A stretch of 40,574 bases of DNA from Sinorhizobium fredii USDA 205 (GCF_001461695.1 NZ_AUTC01000165.1:1-40574); one strand, 5' to 3'. Counted from the first letter of the stretch, positions 14,599-23,826 are shown. Numbers and translations: made by a program. The notes: generated by a model not told the origin, from the letters alone.

Positions 14599-17304
14599 TC
14601 AAGCTTCGTAGATTCCGTGGCAATGCTTGTACTTCTTGCCTGAACCGCAGGGGCAGGGCTCGTTGCGTGCCACTTTGCCCCAGCTGGAGGGCTCGGCCGG
14701 ATTGCGATCGGCCGGTGCGATGGCGAGAAGCGGCGCCTCAGCGAAATCGTCCTCACCGGTCAGCGGGTCGATGTGATGGCCTTGCATCGGCGGCAGCGGC
14801 TGCGGCTCCTGCGGCGTCTCGCGCACCAGCTCGACGCGCATCAACTGTGCCGATACCGCCTGCCGCAGATTGACGAGCAGGGCCTGGAAGAGCTCGAAGG
14901 CTTCGGACTTGTATTCCTGCAGCGGATCGCGCTGGGCGTAGCCGCGGAAGCCGATGACGGAGCGGAGATGGTCGAGGTTGACGATGTGCTCGCGCCAGAG
15001 GTGATCAAGCGTCTGCAGGACGACCGAGCGCTCGACATATTGCATGATCTCCGGTCCGAAGCGCTCGGCGCGGTCGGCGGCAGCCTTGTCGGCGGCGGTC
15101 GTGACGCGCTCCAGAATGTCATCCTCGGCGATCCCTTCCTCGGCCGCCCAGTCGGTGATCGGGAGATCGAGGTTGAGATACTGCTGGACATCGGCCTTGA
15201 GCCCCGCGACGTCCCACTGCTCGGCATAGGCGCGCTCGGGAATCCGCTTGCTGACGATGTCCTCGATCACCTCGTTGCGCATGTCGGTGACCGTCTCGGT
15301 GACGCTCTCCGCGTCCATCAGTTCGAGACGCTGCTCGAAGATGACCTTGCGCTGGTCATTGAGCACGTCGTCATACTTCAACAGGTTCTTGCGGATGTCG
15401 AAGTTGCGTGCCTCGACCTTCTTCTGGGCCCGTTCGAGCGCCTTGTTGATCCACGGGTGGACGATCGCCTCGCCCTCCTTGAGGCCGAGCTTCTGCAGCA
15501 TGCCGTCCATGCGGTCGGAGCCGAAGATGCGCATCAGATCGTCCTGGATCGACAGGAAGAATTTCGAGCGGCCCGGATCGCCCTGGCGGCCGGACCGGCC
15601 GCGCAGCTGGTTGTCGATGCGGCGGCTTTCGTGCCGTTCGGTCGCCAGAACATAGAGACCGCCGGCGGCGAGCGCCTTTTCCTTGAGCTTCTGCACTTCT
15701 TCGCGGATCGCCTTTTCGCGGGCGTCGCGCTCCGGGCCGGGCTCGACCTCGTCCAGCTCCTGCTGGATGCGCATGTCCGGGTTGCCGCCGAGCTGGATGT
15801 CGGTGCCCCGGCCGGCCATGTTGGTGGCGATCGTGACGGCGCCCGGCACACCGGCCTGGGCGACGATAAAGGCTTCCTGCTCGTGGTAACGGGCGTTGAG
15901 AACCTGGAATTTCGAGAAGCCGCTCTTCTTCAGCATCTCGGCAAGCAGCTCCGATTTCTCGATCGACGTGGTGCCGACGAGCATCGGCTGGCCGCGCTCG
16001 TGGGCCGCCTTGATCTCGTCGATGATCGCCTTGTACTTCTCGCCCGCGGTGCGATAGACCTCGTCGTCCTCGTCGGCGCGCTGGATCGGCAGGTTGGTCG
16101 GCACTTCGACCACTTCGAGGCCGTAGATATTGCCGAATTCCTCGGCTTCCGTCGCCGCGGTGCCGGTCATGCCCGCGAGTTTGTCGTACATTCGGAAATA
16201 GTTCTGGAAGGTGACCGAGGCGAGCGTCTGGTTCTCGGGCTGGATCTGCACCTTCTCCTTGGCTTCCAGCGCCTGGTGCTGGCCCTCGGAATAACGGCGC
16301 CCCGGCATCATGCGGCCGGTGAACTCGTCGATGATGACGATCTCGTCGTTGCGCACGATATAGTCCTTGTCGCGCGTGAAGAGCTTGTGGGCCTTCAGCG
16401 CGTTGTTGACGTGATGCACGATCGCGACATTCTCGATGTCGTAGAGCGACTCGCCCTTCAGGAGCCCGGCCTGGCGCAGCAGGTTCTCGAGCTTCTCGGT
16501 GCCGTCCTCCGAGAAATTGGCCGAGCGCTGCTTCTCGTCGATCTCGTAATCTTCCGGCGACAGCAGCGGGATGAATTCATTGATGGTGTTGTAGAGATCG
16601 GAGCGGTCGTCGAGCGGGCCGGAGATGATCAACGGCGTGCGCGCTTCGTCGACCAGGATCGAGTCCACCTCGTCGACGATGGCGAAGAAGTGACCGCGCT
16701 GCACCATCTGGGCGCGCTCGTATTTCATGTTGTCGCGCAGATAGTCGAAGCCGAGTTCGTTGTTGGTCGCGTAGGTGACGTCGCAGGCATAGGCGTCGCG
16801 GCGCTGCTCGTCGGTCAGCCCGTGGACGATGACGCCTGTAGTTAAACCGAGGAAGCCGTAGATGCGGCCCATCATGCCGGCGTCACGCTGGGCGAGGTAG
16901 TCGTTGACGGTGACGACATGCACGCCCTTGCCGGCCAGGGCGTTGAGGTAGACGGGCAGCGTGGCGACGAGCGTCTTGCCTTCGCCGGTCTTCATTTCAG
17001 AGATGGCGCGCTCGTGCAGGATCATGCCGCCGATGAGCTGGACGTCGAAGGGCCGCAGGCCGAGGACGCGGCGCGCCGCTTCGCGCACCACGGCGAAGGC
17101 CGGTACGAGGATGTCGTCGAGGGTCTTGCCTTCGCCAAGCTGCCGGCGGAATTCCTCCGTCTTCGCAGCCAGCGCTTCGTCGCTCAGCGCTTTCGTTTCG
17201 GCTTCGAGAGCGTTGATCGCATCCACCCGACCCTGGTAGCCGCGAACGCGGCGATCGTTGGCGGAACCAAACAACTTGCGGGCAAGGCCGCCGAGACTGA
17301 CCAT
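14599..17304 (-). CDS. secA: Preprotein translocase ATPase SecA
   Basis: SecA, 901 residues, full length. It is the motor that drives unfolded preproteins through SecYEG using ATP. Walker A is MKTGEGKTLVA near residue 104 and the Walker B region is VDEVDSILVDEAR near 215. Motif VI-type residues lie in NQLRGRSGRQGDPG. The C-terminal zinc finger CPCGSGKKYKHCHG, which contacts SecB and phospholipid, is intact. The start at 17304 (MVSLGGLARKLFG) has a GGAAAGG-like ribosome-binding site. It is divergent from the parvulin gene, which probably handles exported proteins after SecA has moved them. Confidence 0.98.
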   Translation of the reverse strand: MVSLGGLARKLFGSANDRRVRGYQGRVDAINALEAETKALSDEALAAKTEEFRRQLGEGKTLDDILVPAFAVVREAARRVLGLRPFDVQLIGGMILHERAISEMKTGEGKTLVATLPVYLNALAGKGVHVVTVNDYLAQRDAGMMGRIYGFLGLTTGVIVHGLTDEQRRDAYACDVTYATNNELGFDYLRDNMKYERAQMVQRGHFFAIVDEVDSILVDEARTPLIISGPLDDRSDLYNTINEFIPLLSPEDYEIDEKQRSANFSEDGTEKLENLLRQAGLLKGESLYDIENVAIVHHVNNALKAHKLFTRDKDYIVRNDEIVIIDEFTGRMMPGRRYSEGQHQALEAKEKVQIQPENQTLASVTFQNYFRMYDKLAGMTGTAATEAEEFGNIYGLEVVEVPTNLPIQRADEDDEVYRTAGEKYKAIIDEIKAAHERGQPMLVGTTSIEKSELLAEMLKKSGFSKFQVLNARYHEQEAFIVAQAGVPGAVTIATNMAGRGTDIQLGGNPDMRIQQELDEVEPGPERDAREKAIREEVQKLKEKALAAGGLYVLATERHESRRIDNQLRGRSGRQGDPGRSKFFLSIQDDLMRIFGSDRMDGMLQKLGLKEGEAIVHPWINKALERAQKKVEARNFDIRKNLLKYDDVLNDQRKVIFEQRLELMDAESVTETVTDMRNEVIEDIVSKRIPERAYAEQWDVAGLKADVQQYLNLDLPITDWAAEEGIAEDDILERVTTAADKAAADRAERFGPEIMQYVERSVVLQTLDHLWREHIVNLDHLRSVIGFRGYAQRDPLQEYKSEAFELFQALLVNLRQAVSAQLMRVELVRETPQEPQPLPPMQGHHIDPLTGEDDFAEAPLLAIAPADRNPAEPSSWGKVARNEPCPCGSGKKYKHCHGIYEA

Positions 17305-17553
17305 CCGAATGGTCCTTTCCTTATTTATCGCCCTGGGGGTTTCAGGTTCCGGCTCGAAAAACCGTCTGACGCCGTGAAACGCCCGGAAACTGTTCTGGAC
17401 GCGAGGTTGCGTGACAGATAAGAGGGGGGTCGGATTATGTCAACGCACTTGCGCGGCCGGACGGCTACAGAACCGCCACATTCTGGTGTTGTGCAGCCCT
17501 CCTGAAGGGTCTGAGGCAATCGCGCTGGCGGCCAATGGTGAAAGGTTAGAAAC

Positions 17554-18408
17554 ATGTCTAGATACAAGACCCTGGCGGCCGCGGCACTGGTCGCGATGAT
17601 GGCCGCAGGCGTCGCCCGCGCCGAAGGGACCGACCCGGTCGTTGCCAAGGTCGGCGATCAGGAAATCCGCCAGTCGGAGCTTGATCTCGCGATCACCAGC
17701 CTCGATCCGCAGCTCCAGCGCATGCCCGAGGAACAGAAGCGCGCCGCTGCCCTGTCCGCCGTCATCGACGTCAAGCTGCTCGTCAAGGATGCCGAGAAGG
17801 AAGGCCTGCAGAACGACGCGACATTCAAGCAGCGCGTCGCGTTTCTCACCGAGCGCGAACTTCACAACGCCTTCTTCAAGAAGCACGTCGTCGATGCGGT
17901 GACGAAGGAAGAGGTAAAGGCGCGCTACGACAAGGAAATCGCCGCCATTCCCGCTCAGGAAGAGGTGAAGGCGCGTCACATCCTCGTCAAGACCGAGGAC
18001 GAGGCGAAGGCGATCATCAAGGAACTGGACGCCGGCAAGAGCTTCGTCGAACTCGCCAAAGCCAAGTCCACCGACCCGAACAAGGACGATGGCGGTGATC
18101 TCGGCTACTTCACCAAGGGCCGGATGGTACCGGAATTCGAGACGGCCGCTTTCGCGCTCGAGAAGGGCACCTATACCAAGACGCCGGTCAAGTCCCAGTT
18201 CGGCTTCCATGTGATCCTGGTCGAAGACAAGCGCCCGCAGGCGCCGCCGCCGCTCGAGCAGGTCGAGCCCCAGGTTCGTCAGCTGATCATGCGCGACAAG
18301 TACCTGGCGCTGCTTGATACCGCGAAAAAGGCGACCGGCGTCGAGATTTCCGATCCGGCGCTGAAGAAGGCCTATGACGAGGCCGGCAAGGCGCGCGAAG
18401 CCCAATAG
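17554..18408 (+). CDS. Periplasmic peptidyl-prolyl isomerase, parvulin type
   Basis: A 284-residue secreted foldase of the PrsA/SurA/PpiD class. Residues 1-23 form a clear signal peptide ending in ARA. An N-terminal chaperone-like helical region is followed by the parvulin domain, recognised by VKARHILVKTEDEA (near 139), the GGDLGYFTKGRMVPEFE block and FGFHVILVEDKR at the domain end. It catalyses cis-trans proline isomerisation and probably assists folding of exported proteins. It is divergent from secA across 249 bases, and its mRNA appears to end at a hairpin before argJ. Confidence 0.92.
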   Translation: MSRYKTLAAAALVAMMAAGVARAEGTDPVVAKVGDQEIRQSELDLAITSLDPQLQRMPEEQKRAAALSAVIDVKLLVKDAEKEGLQNDATFKQRVAFLTERELHNAFFKKHVVDAVTKEEVKARYDKEIAAIPAQEEVKARHILVKTEDEAKAIIKELDAGKSFVELAKAKSTDPNKDDGGDLGYFTKGRMVPEFETAAFALEKGTYTKTPVKSQFGFHVILVEDKRPQAPPPLEQVEPQVRQLIMRDKYLALLDTAKKATGVEISDPALKKAYDEAGKAREAQ

Positions 18409-18489
18409 CTCGGGCGCCTGCCAGGCAGCCCGCCCGGAGCGGAGCAAGGCGTTCGTCGCCCACTCCGCTCGCTAGAGAAGAAGATCGGG

Positions 18490-18525
18490 ATGCCCGGCGG
18501 CTGAATGCCGTTCGGGCATTTCTCG
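18490..18525 (+). terminator. Hairpin between parvulin gene and argJ
   Basis: ATGCCCG pairs with CGGGCAT, with an inner CGGC/GCCG stem, and is followed by TTTCTC. A second hairpin (GAGCGGAG/CTCCGCTC) lies about 50 bases earlier. Together they suggest transcription ends between the two genes, with argJ starting 36 bases beyond the hairpin. The T run is short. Confidence 0.5.
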
Positions 18526-18556
18526 CACCATCCGAGGCTTTCAAACAGGGTTCGCC

Positions 18557-19798
18557 ATGTCCGGTACCGTTTCTCCGCTTGCTCCGAAAACCTTTGCCGA
18601 AATGCCGGCGCTCCGCGGTGTGCGCATGGCGACCGCCGCCGCCGGGATCAAGTACAAGAACCGCACCGACGTGCTGATGATGGTCTTCGATCAGCCGGCG
18701 GCGGTGGCCGGTGTCTTCACCCGCTCGAAATGCCCATCCGCCCCGGTCGACTTCTGCCGCAGGAACCTCCCCGGCGGCCGTGCGCGTGCCGTCGTCGTCA
18801 ATTCGGGCAATGCCAATGCCTTCACCGGCAAGAAGGGAAGGGAAGCGACCGAGCTCACCGCCCAGTCCGCGGCCAAGGCCGTCGGCTGCAGCGAGGGCGA
18901 GATCTTCCTGGCGTCGACGGGGGTGATCGGCGAGCCGCTGGATGCCACCAAGTTCGCCGGCGTGCTCGAGGAACTTGCGACATCGGCCAAGGAGGACTTC
19001 TGGTTCGCGGCCGCCAATGCGATCATGACCACGGACACCTATCCGAAGGTTGCCACACGCAGTGCCGAGATCGGTGGCGTCGCGGTGGCGATTAACGGCA
19101 TCGCCAAGGGTGCCGGGATGATCGCGCCGGATATGGCGACCATGCTGTCCTTCGTGGTCACCGATGCCGACATCGCACCGGCGGCGCTTCAGGCGCTGCT
19201 TTCGGCCGGCGTCGGCCCGACCTTCAATTCCGTGACGGTCGACAGCGATACGTCGACCTCGGACACGCTGATGCTGTTTGCGACCGGCGCCGCGGCAAAG
19301 GACGGCCAGGCAAAGGTCGAGGATGCGGCCGATCCGCGGCTTCAATCGTTCCGCGCCGCGCTCAACGATCTGCTGCGCGATCTGGCGTTGCAGGTGGTGC
19401 GCGACGGCGAAGGGGCGCGCAAGATGGTGGAAGTGACCGTCGAGGGCGCCGAGAACGACGCTGCCGCCAAGCGCATCGCGCTTTCGATCGCCAATTCGCC
19501 GCTCGTCAAGACGGCCGTTGCCGGCGAGGACGCGAACTGGGGCCGCGTGGTCATGGCCGTCGGCAAGTCCGGCGAGATGGCCGAGCGCGACAGGCTGGCG
19601 ATCTGGTTCGGCGACGTGCGCGTCGCCGTCGAGGGCGAGCGCGATCCGGCCTATTCGGAACCTGCAGCGACCGCCGTGATGAAGGGTGAGGACATTCCGA
19701 TCCGCGTCGATATCGGCCTCGGCTCGGGCCGTGCCACGGTCTATACCTGTGACCTCACCAAGGAATATGTCGAGATCAACGGCGACTACAGAAGCTGA
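18557..19798 (+). CDS. argJ: Bifunctional ornithine acetyltransferase/N-acetylglutamate synthase
   Basis: ArgJ, 413 residues. It recycles the acetyl group from N2-acetylornithine to glutamate in arginine biosynthesis, and bifunctional forms also use acetyl-CoA. The self-cleavage site is Ala194-Thr195 in DMATMLSF; Thr195 becomes the catalytic N-terminus of the beta chain. The oxyanion region STGVIGEPL and the C-terminal block YTCDLTKEYVEINGDYRS are conserved. The start at 18557 (MSGTVSPLAPKTF) is typical of rhizobial ArgJ. The GNAT and mutT genes follow closely, probably in one operon. Confidence 0.96.
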   Translation: MSGTVSPLAPKTFAEMPALRGVRMATAAAGIKYKNRTDVLMMVFDQPAAVAGVFTRSKCPSAPVDFCRRNLPGGRARAVVVNSGNANAFTGKKGREATELTAQSAAKAVGCSEGEIFLASTGVIGEPLDATKFAGVLEELATSAKEDFWFAAANAIMTTDTYPKVATRSAEIGGVAVAINGIAKGAGMIAPDMATMLSFVVTDADIAPAALQALLSAGVGPTFNSVTVDSDTSTSDTLMLFATGAAAKDGQAKVEDAADPRLQSFRAALNDLLRDLALQVVRDGEGARKMVEVTVEGAENDAAAKRIALSIANSPLVKTAVAGEDANWGRVVMAVGKSGEMAERDRLAIWFGDVRVAVEGERDPAYSEPAATAVMKGEDIPIRVDIGLGSGRATVYTCDLTKEYVEINGDYRS

Positions 19799-19828
19799 CG
19801 CTGCCGCGCCGGCATCGAGGTTACGGAC

Positions 19829-20638
19829 ATGACATCGAACGACAGACGGCCGCCGGTCGACGGCGGGGCGGTTGGAGCAAGCATGGTTGATCTTCCCAGC
19901 GTGCGGCGCCTTGAGGCGGTCGGCTTCCGCGCTTGGCCTGCCTCGACGGTCCTTTATGACGGCAGCTGGCTGATCAGGCTGACCGCCGGGCATCCCTCCA
20001 AGCGTCTGAACTCGATCAATCCCCTCGATCCGTCGGACTACCGCGACATTGCCATCCGGCTCGAGAAGGCGGCGCGTCGCTTTGCCGAGCACGGCCGCCC
20101 GCTTACGGTCCGGCAAACGCCGCTCACGCCGCCGCACCTCATCGACTACATGGACGGCGAAGGCTGGACAAGCTTCGGCCACAGCTTGGTGCTCGAGCTC
20201 GATCTGGCGCAGGGCGAGCTCGGCGAGGGCATGGACCATCTGCCGATCAAGGATCTCGGTCGCTTCGTCGACGCGCGGATCCAGATCGGCAAGGAGGACC
20301 CGGCGACAAAGCCGGCGCTGAGCGAAATCATCACCGCTATCAAACCCGAATGCGGACTGTTTCTGTTCGAGGATCGCGACATCGGGCCGACGGCCGTGTC
20401 GCTCGTCGTTCACGACAACGACCTCGCCGGCATCATGCAGTTTTCGGTTGCCGAGTCCGTCAGACGCCAGGGTGTCGGCCGGGCGCTGCTCGACGCGTCG
20501 CTGCGCTGGGCGCGCCTGCGCGGCGCGAGAAAGGCCTGGCTGCAGGTGGAGGCTGCCAACGAGGCGGCAATCGCCCTTTACCGCAAGGCCGGTTTCGCCG
20601 AGGTCTATCGTTACCTTTATCGCACGCCAAGGGTGTAG
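19829..20638 (+). CDS. GNAT family N-acetyltransferase
   Basis: A 269-residue protein whose C-terminal half is a GNAT domain: the acetyl-CoA loop is VRRQGVGRALLDASL, and WLQVEAANEAAIALYRKAGF is the typical last strand and helix. The N-terminal 130 residues form a less conserved domain, giving a two-part layout. It lies 30 bases after argJ and three bases before mutT, an arrangement I recall from rhizobia. The substrate is not predictable. A later ATG at 19883 would remove 18 poorly conserved residues and is also a possible start. Confidence 0.85.
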   Translation: MTSNDRRPPVDGGAVGASMVDLPSVRRLEAVGFRAWPASTVLYDGSWLIRLTAGHPSKRLNSINPLDPSDYRDIAIRLEKAARRFAEHGRPLTVRQTPLTPPHLIDYMDGEGWTSFGHSLVLELDLAQGELGEGMDHLPIKDLGRFVDARIQIGKEDPATKPALSEIITAIKPECGLFLFEDRDIGPTAVSLVVHDNDLAGIMQFSVAESVRRQGVGRALLDASLRWARLRGARKAWLQVEAANEAAIALYRKAGFAEVYRYLYRTPRV

Positions 20639-20641
20639 GGC

Positions 20642-21055
20642 ATGGATATGCAGGGAAAGAAGATCGTGCTCGTTGCAGCCTGCGCGCTGGTCGATTCGGA
20701 CGGGCGTATTCTCCTGGCGCAAAGGCCCGAGGGAAAGTCGCTTGCCGGTCTCTGGGAATTCCCGGGGGGCAAGGTCGAGGCCGGCGAAACGCCGGAGGAA
20801 ACGCTGATCCGCGAACTCGAAGAGGAACTTGGAATCCGCACCAAGGTCGCCTGCCTCGCGCCCCTGACCTTCGCGAGCCACAGCTACGACGATTTCCACC
20901 TGCTGATGCCGCTCTATGTCTGCCGACGCTACGAGGGATTTGCCGAGGGTCGGGAGGGCCAGGTGATCAAATGGGTCCGTCCCAAAGCGCTCCGCGACTA
21001 CCCGATGCCGCCGGCGGACGAACCGCTGATCCCCTTTCTGATGGATTTGCTGTAA
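20642..21055 (+). CDS. mutT: 8-oxo-dGTP diphosphatase (MutT, Nudix hydrolase)
   Basis: A 137-residue Nudix hydrolase that removes oxidised dGTP from the nucleotide pool and so prevents A-to-C transversions. The complete Nudix box runs from GGKVEAGETPEE to RELEEELGI, including the REXXEE core. The length and C-terminus (PPADEPLIPFL) match MutT rather than other Nudix enzymes. It starts three bases after the GNAT gene stop, so the two are co-transcribed and probably translationally coupled. Confidence 0.9.
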   Translation: MDMQGKKIVLVAACALVDSDGRILLAQRPEGKSLAGLWEFPGGKVEAGETPEETLIRELEEELGIRTKVACLAPLTFASHSYDDFHLLMPLYVCRRYEGFAEGREGQVIKWVRPKALRDYPMPPADEPLIPFLMDLL

Positions 21056-21321
21056 GAAGCCGTGGCGCAAGCCGGTCCGGCCGCTACCGACCTCTCATTA
21101 ATAAATTTGCCTGTGATCGACGGAGAATCGGACCGTCCAGACGATCAATTCCCCTAAATTCTAAGATTTATTAATCAAAAGTTTATCACCCTCATCCACA
21201 ATCGAGCCTATCAGTTTCGGCGCACCGGCCATCCGGCCGCGCCGGTTTCGAGCAGCTGTGGTGAGGTCGAAGCTTGGGAAGGGTGCTTCGCCCCGCTCTC
21301 TGAGGTGTTTGTGAGGCTGGA

Positions 21322-21642
21322 ATGGTTGACGAGGATTTCTGGAGGACAGTTCAGGACAAGGATCTGGTGGCGAGCCAGTCCCGCCGGACGGGCGTGCTCA
21401 ATCTGTCGCTGCTGTTCGGAACGGCAGTGATCGCGCTGACGCTGATCCTGACGCCGATGCTTTCGTCCAAGAGCGACAAGCGGATGCTCGCAAATACGCC
21501 GATCGACTACGACAATATATCCACCGGCTCGATTCCTTCCGGCGGCACGGCGAAGCGTTACACCGTCCGCCGCAGCGTGCTTCAGGAAATGCCGGGCGCT
21601 GTCTGCATCATCGATGCAAATGGCAGCAAGAGCGGGTGCTGA
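21322..21642 (+). CDS. Small single-pass membrane protein upstream of a pilin gene
   Basis: A 106-residue protein with one membrane helix (about residues 26-46, LNLSLLFGTAVIALTLILTP) after a charged N-terminus, and a polar outer part that ends in two cysteines (CIIDANGSKSGC). The topology is probably N-in with about 60 residues in the periplasm. I do not know its function. It lies 109 bases upstream of a Flp-type pilin gene on the same strand, which hints at a shared role or merely shared position. The upstream gap (21056-21321) is AT-rich and probably holds the promoter. Confidence 0.75.
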   Translation: MVDEDFWRTVQDKDLVASQSRRTGVLNLSLLFGTAVIALTLILTPMLSSKSDKRMLANTPIDYDNISTGSIPSGGTAKRYTVRRSVLQEMPGAVCIIDANGSKSGC

Positions 21643-21751
21643 TTCGAGCGAATAAGCGCACCCCGCGTCTTTCGCTCCCATTGACCAATAGGGTGGCCAG
21701 CCGGGTGTTCTTTGAAAGCGCCCCGGGCACCGTCACGGGGCCGGAGGATGC

Positions 21752-21925
21752 ATGGACAAGCTGAGATCTCTCGTGCGCAACCGAGACGGTGCCACAGCCG
21801 TGGAGTATGGTCTGCTCGCAGGCCTGATTTCCGTCGCCCTCCTCGTCGGCCTCCAGGGCTTCTCGAACGAACTGCTGAATGTCCTGAACTTCATTGCCGA
21901 TGCAATTGAAGGTTCCTGGAACTAA
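21752..21925 (+). CDS. Flp family type IVb pilin
   Basis: A 57-residue prepilin. The N-terminal basic leader MDKLRSLVRNRDG ends at the prepilin-peptidase site Gly13-Ala14. Then comes ATAVEYGLLAGLISVALL, with the glutamate at mature position 5 and the hydrophobic helix typical of Flp pilins. CCGGAGGATGC supplies a strong ribosome-binding site. The product would be processed by a TadV/CpaA-type peptidase and assembled by a Tad system, but no tad or cpa genes are in this window, so it is an orphan pilin gene. A repeat element follows directly. Confidence 0.92.
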   Translation: MDKLRSLVRNRDGATAVEYGLLAGLISVALLVGLQGFSNELLNVLNFIADAIEGSWN

Positions 21926-21947
21926 ACGAGTCCGGAACGACAGCGCC

Positions 21948-22027
21948 GCGCGTCCAATCGGACGCGCTAGGGTCGCTGTAGCACTTTGAAGTGCTGCATG
22001 ATTTCGATTTAAGGAACCATGCAGCAG
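21948..22027. repeat. Two-hairpin intergenic repeat, copy 2
   Basis: The element has a first hairpin GCGCGTCC AATC GGACGCGC (21948-21967), the linker CGCTGTAGCACTTTGAA and a second palindrome with arms GCTGCATG (21993-22000) and CATGCAGC (22018-22025). Order and sequence match the copy at 6424-6520. It lies between the convergent pilin and methyltransferase genes and may end transcription from one or both sides. Confidence 0.75.
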
Positions 22028-22046
22028 GCGGCGAAAATGCCGTCGA

Positions 22047-22946
22047 TCACGACCGCTTGCCGGGCCCCTTCAACGCATGCTCGTTCACCCCAAGCGCATC
22101 CGACAGCCTCTGCTTTGCCGATCCCGGCTGCAGCGGCTTTTGCTGACTTTCGTGCGGAGCCCAACCCGAGACATAGATGATCGAGAAGGTCGCGCGGATC
22201 CGGCCGTCCGGGTCGGAAAAGCGTTCCCCATAGATCTCGGCCGCCCTCAGGAAGAAGCGTCGCGGCATCGGCTTGCGGCTTCGCGCAGCGAGCGGATTGG
22301 CCATTCCCATTGCCTTCAGGTCCTTGAGCAGCCCGAAGAGCGAGTCGTAGCGGACCGTGTAGGTCTCGGTATCGGCGACCGGCAGGGCAAATCCCGCACG
22401 CTGCAGGAGCCCGCCCATGTCGCGCACGTCGGCAAAGGGAACCACCCTCGGGCTTGCTCCGCCGGTCAGTTCCGCCTCGGCCGCCAGCAGCGATTCGCGA
22501 AGCTCCTGCAGCGTGCCGATGCCCGGGATCGCGGCAAGGAACAGCCCGTCGGGCTTCAGCGCCCGACGCGCCTGGATGAAGACGCCGGGCGTGTCGTTGG
22601 TCAGATGCAGCGAAAGCGGCGACACCAGCAGATTGAGAGACTGCGCTTCGGCCGGGATGCGCTCGAGCGGGGCCACGGTAACCGGAGTAGCGGACGATCC
22701 GAAACCTTCGTCCGTTTCCACCCGCTCGATGCTGCCGACCTTGCCGGTCTCGGCGAGGCGGGCCGCCGTGGCGCCTGTATAGCCGTGCAATTCCATGGCC
22801 TTGTCGAAATGCCGTTCCACCACGGCGACGCGGTCGGCCAGCTCCTGGGCGACGATATCGAGCAGGAAGGTCGCATTGGCGCCGCCACCCTGCAGCGCCC
22901 GGCGGCGGTGCGCCTCGACGAGGCTCTGGTCAAAGATGATTTCCAC
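22047..22946 (-). CDS. Class I methyltransferase, BioC/NDUFAF5-like
   Basis: A 299-residue protein similar in layout to alphaproteobacterial BioC/NDUFAF5-like SAM-dependent methyltransferases, with the signatures LLVSPLSLHLTNDTPGVF, KPDGLFLAAIPG and the late motif FSIIYVSGWAP. The start is GTG at 22946 (read MEIIFDQSLV) with GGAGAGA upstream; the frame extends further but overlaps comF on the other strand. The glycine-rich SAM loop (motif I) is degenerate here (MELHGYTGATAARL). The family includes arginine hydroxylases and methyltransferases, so catalytic activity is not assured. It is divergent from comF, with 58 bases between start codons. Confidence 0.8.
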   Translation of the reverse strand: MEIIFDQSLVEAHRRRALQGGGANATFLLDIVAQELADRVAVVERHFDKAMELHGYTGATAARLAETGKVGSIERVETDEGFGSSATPVTVAPLERIPAEAQSLNLLVSPLSLHLTNDTPGVFIQARRALKPDGLFLAAIPGIGTLQELRESLLAAEAELTGGASPRVVPFADVRDMGGLLQRAGFALPVADTETYTVRYDSLFGLLKDLKAMGMANPLAARSRKPMPRRFFLRAAEIYGERFSDPDGRIRATFSIIYVSGWAPHESQQKPLQPGSAKQRLSDALGVNEHALKGPGKRS

Positions 22947-23004
22947 GATACTCTCTCCGAAATCACGGATGCAAAGAAACCCTGAAGGGAACAAAGTCAA
23001 CCTT

Positions 23005-23781
23005 ATGGAACGGGATGGCTGGAGAAATCGGGCGAAGCGCCTAGGCGCGCATTTCGGGGCGTTCGGCGCCGCGACGGTCAATCTCGTATTCCCGCCCGTC
23101 TGTTGCGGTTGCGGCCGGCTGACCGGCGATCCGCACGCGGTCTGCCCGGCCTGCTGGGCGGGTTTGCGCCTGATAGAACGGCCCTATTGCGAGGTCCTCG
23201 GTTCACCCTTCGCCGTCGATCCGGGACCGGGCGCGGTTTCGCCCCAAGCGATCGCCAATCCGCCGGACTTCGACCGGCTGCGTTCGGTTTCACTTCACGA
23301 GGGGATTGCCCGCGATCTGGTGCATGGACTCAAATATCGCGACCGCACCGATCTCGCGCCGATGATGGCCGAATGGATGATCCGGGCGAGCGACGGTGCC
23401 GTCGCGGCGGCGGACATGATCGTGCCGGTCCCGCTCCACGCATTTCGGCTCTGGCGGCGAAAGTTCAACCAGTCGGCGGAGCTTGCGCGCTGCATCTCAG
23501 AGCGGGCCGGCAAGCCCTATCGGCCGGAGGCGCTTCGCCGTATCAGGCGCACCCGCCGGCAGGTCGGGCTCGGGGCGCGGGCACGCGAGGAGAATGTGCG
23601 CGGCGCCTTTGCCGTCCCTGAAAGCGTCAGGCCCAGCCTCGAGGGGAAACGCATCGTGCTCGTCGATGACGTCTATACGACGGGCGCAACGGTCGCGGCC
23701 GCCACCCGTGCTCTGAAGCGGGCGAGAGCTGGCGACGTCACGGTTTTGACCTTTGCAATGGCGCTGTCCGAGCCTATATGA
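23005..23781 (+). CDS. ComF family protein (phosphoribosyltransferase fold)
   Basis: A 258-residue ComF-type protein. The N-terminus has a zinc-binding pair of cysteine clusters (CCGCG then CPAC) and the C-terminus carries the phosphoribosyltransferase loop RIVLVDDVYTTGATV. The central IVPVPLHAFRLWRRKFNQS is a family hallmark. In competent bacteria ComF helps DNA uptake or recombination; in rhizobia its role is not defined. The ATG at 23005 fits the domain start. It lies upstream of grxC, spaced 45 bases from the chosen grxC start. Confidence 0.88.
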   Translation: MERDGWRNRAKRLGAHFGAFGAATVNLVFPPVCCGCGRLTGDPHAVCPACWAGLRLIERPYCEVLGSPFAVDPGPGAVSPQAIANPPDFDRLRSVSLHEGIARDLVHGLKYRDRTDLAPMMAEWMIRASDGAVAAADMIVPVPLHAFRLWRRKFNQSAELARCISERAGKPYRPEALRRIRRTRRQVGLGARAREENVRGAFAVPESVRPSLEGKRIVLVDDVYTTGATVAAATRALKRARAGDVTVLTFAMALSEPI

Positions 23782-23826
23782 CGAAAAATGTCCGGCAAAA
23801 TGCCGGTTGAGGAGCAGTTCGAAATC

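Noticed and set aside
14773..16845. A 690-codon open frame opposite secA
   Set aside because: The translation has no motifs and is explained by third-position GC bias of secA on the other strand.
18287..21070. A 927-codon open frame on the minus strand
   Set aside because: It lies opposite the parvulin, argJ, GNAT and mutT genes, has no family motifs and is low-complexity (rich in Arg, His, Asp). It is an antisense shadow of GC-rich coding sequence.
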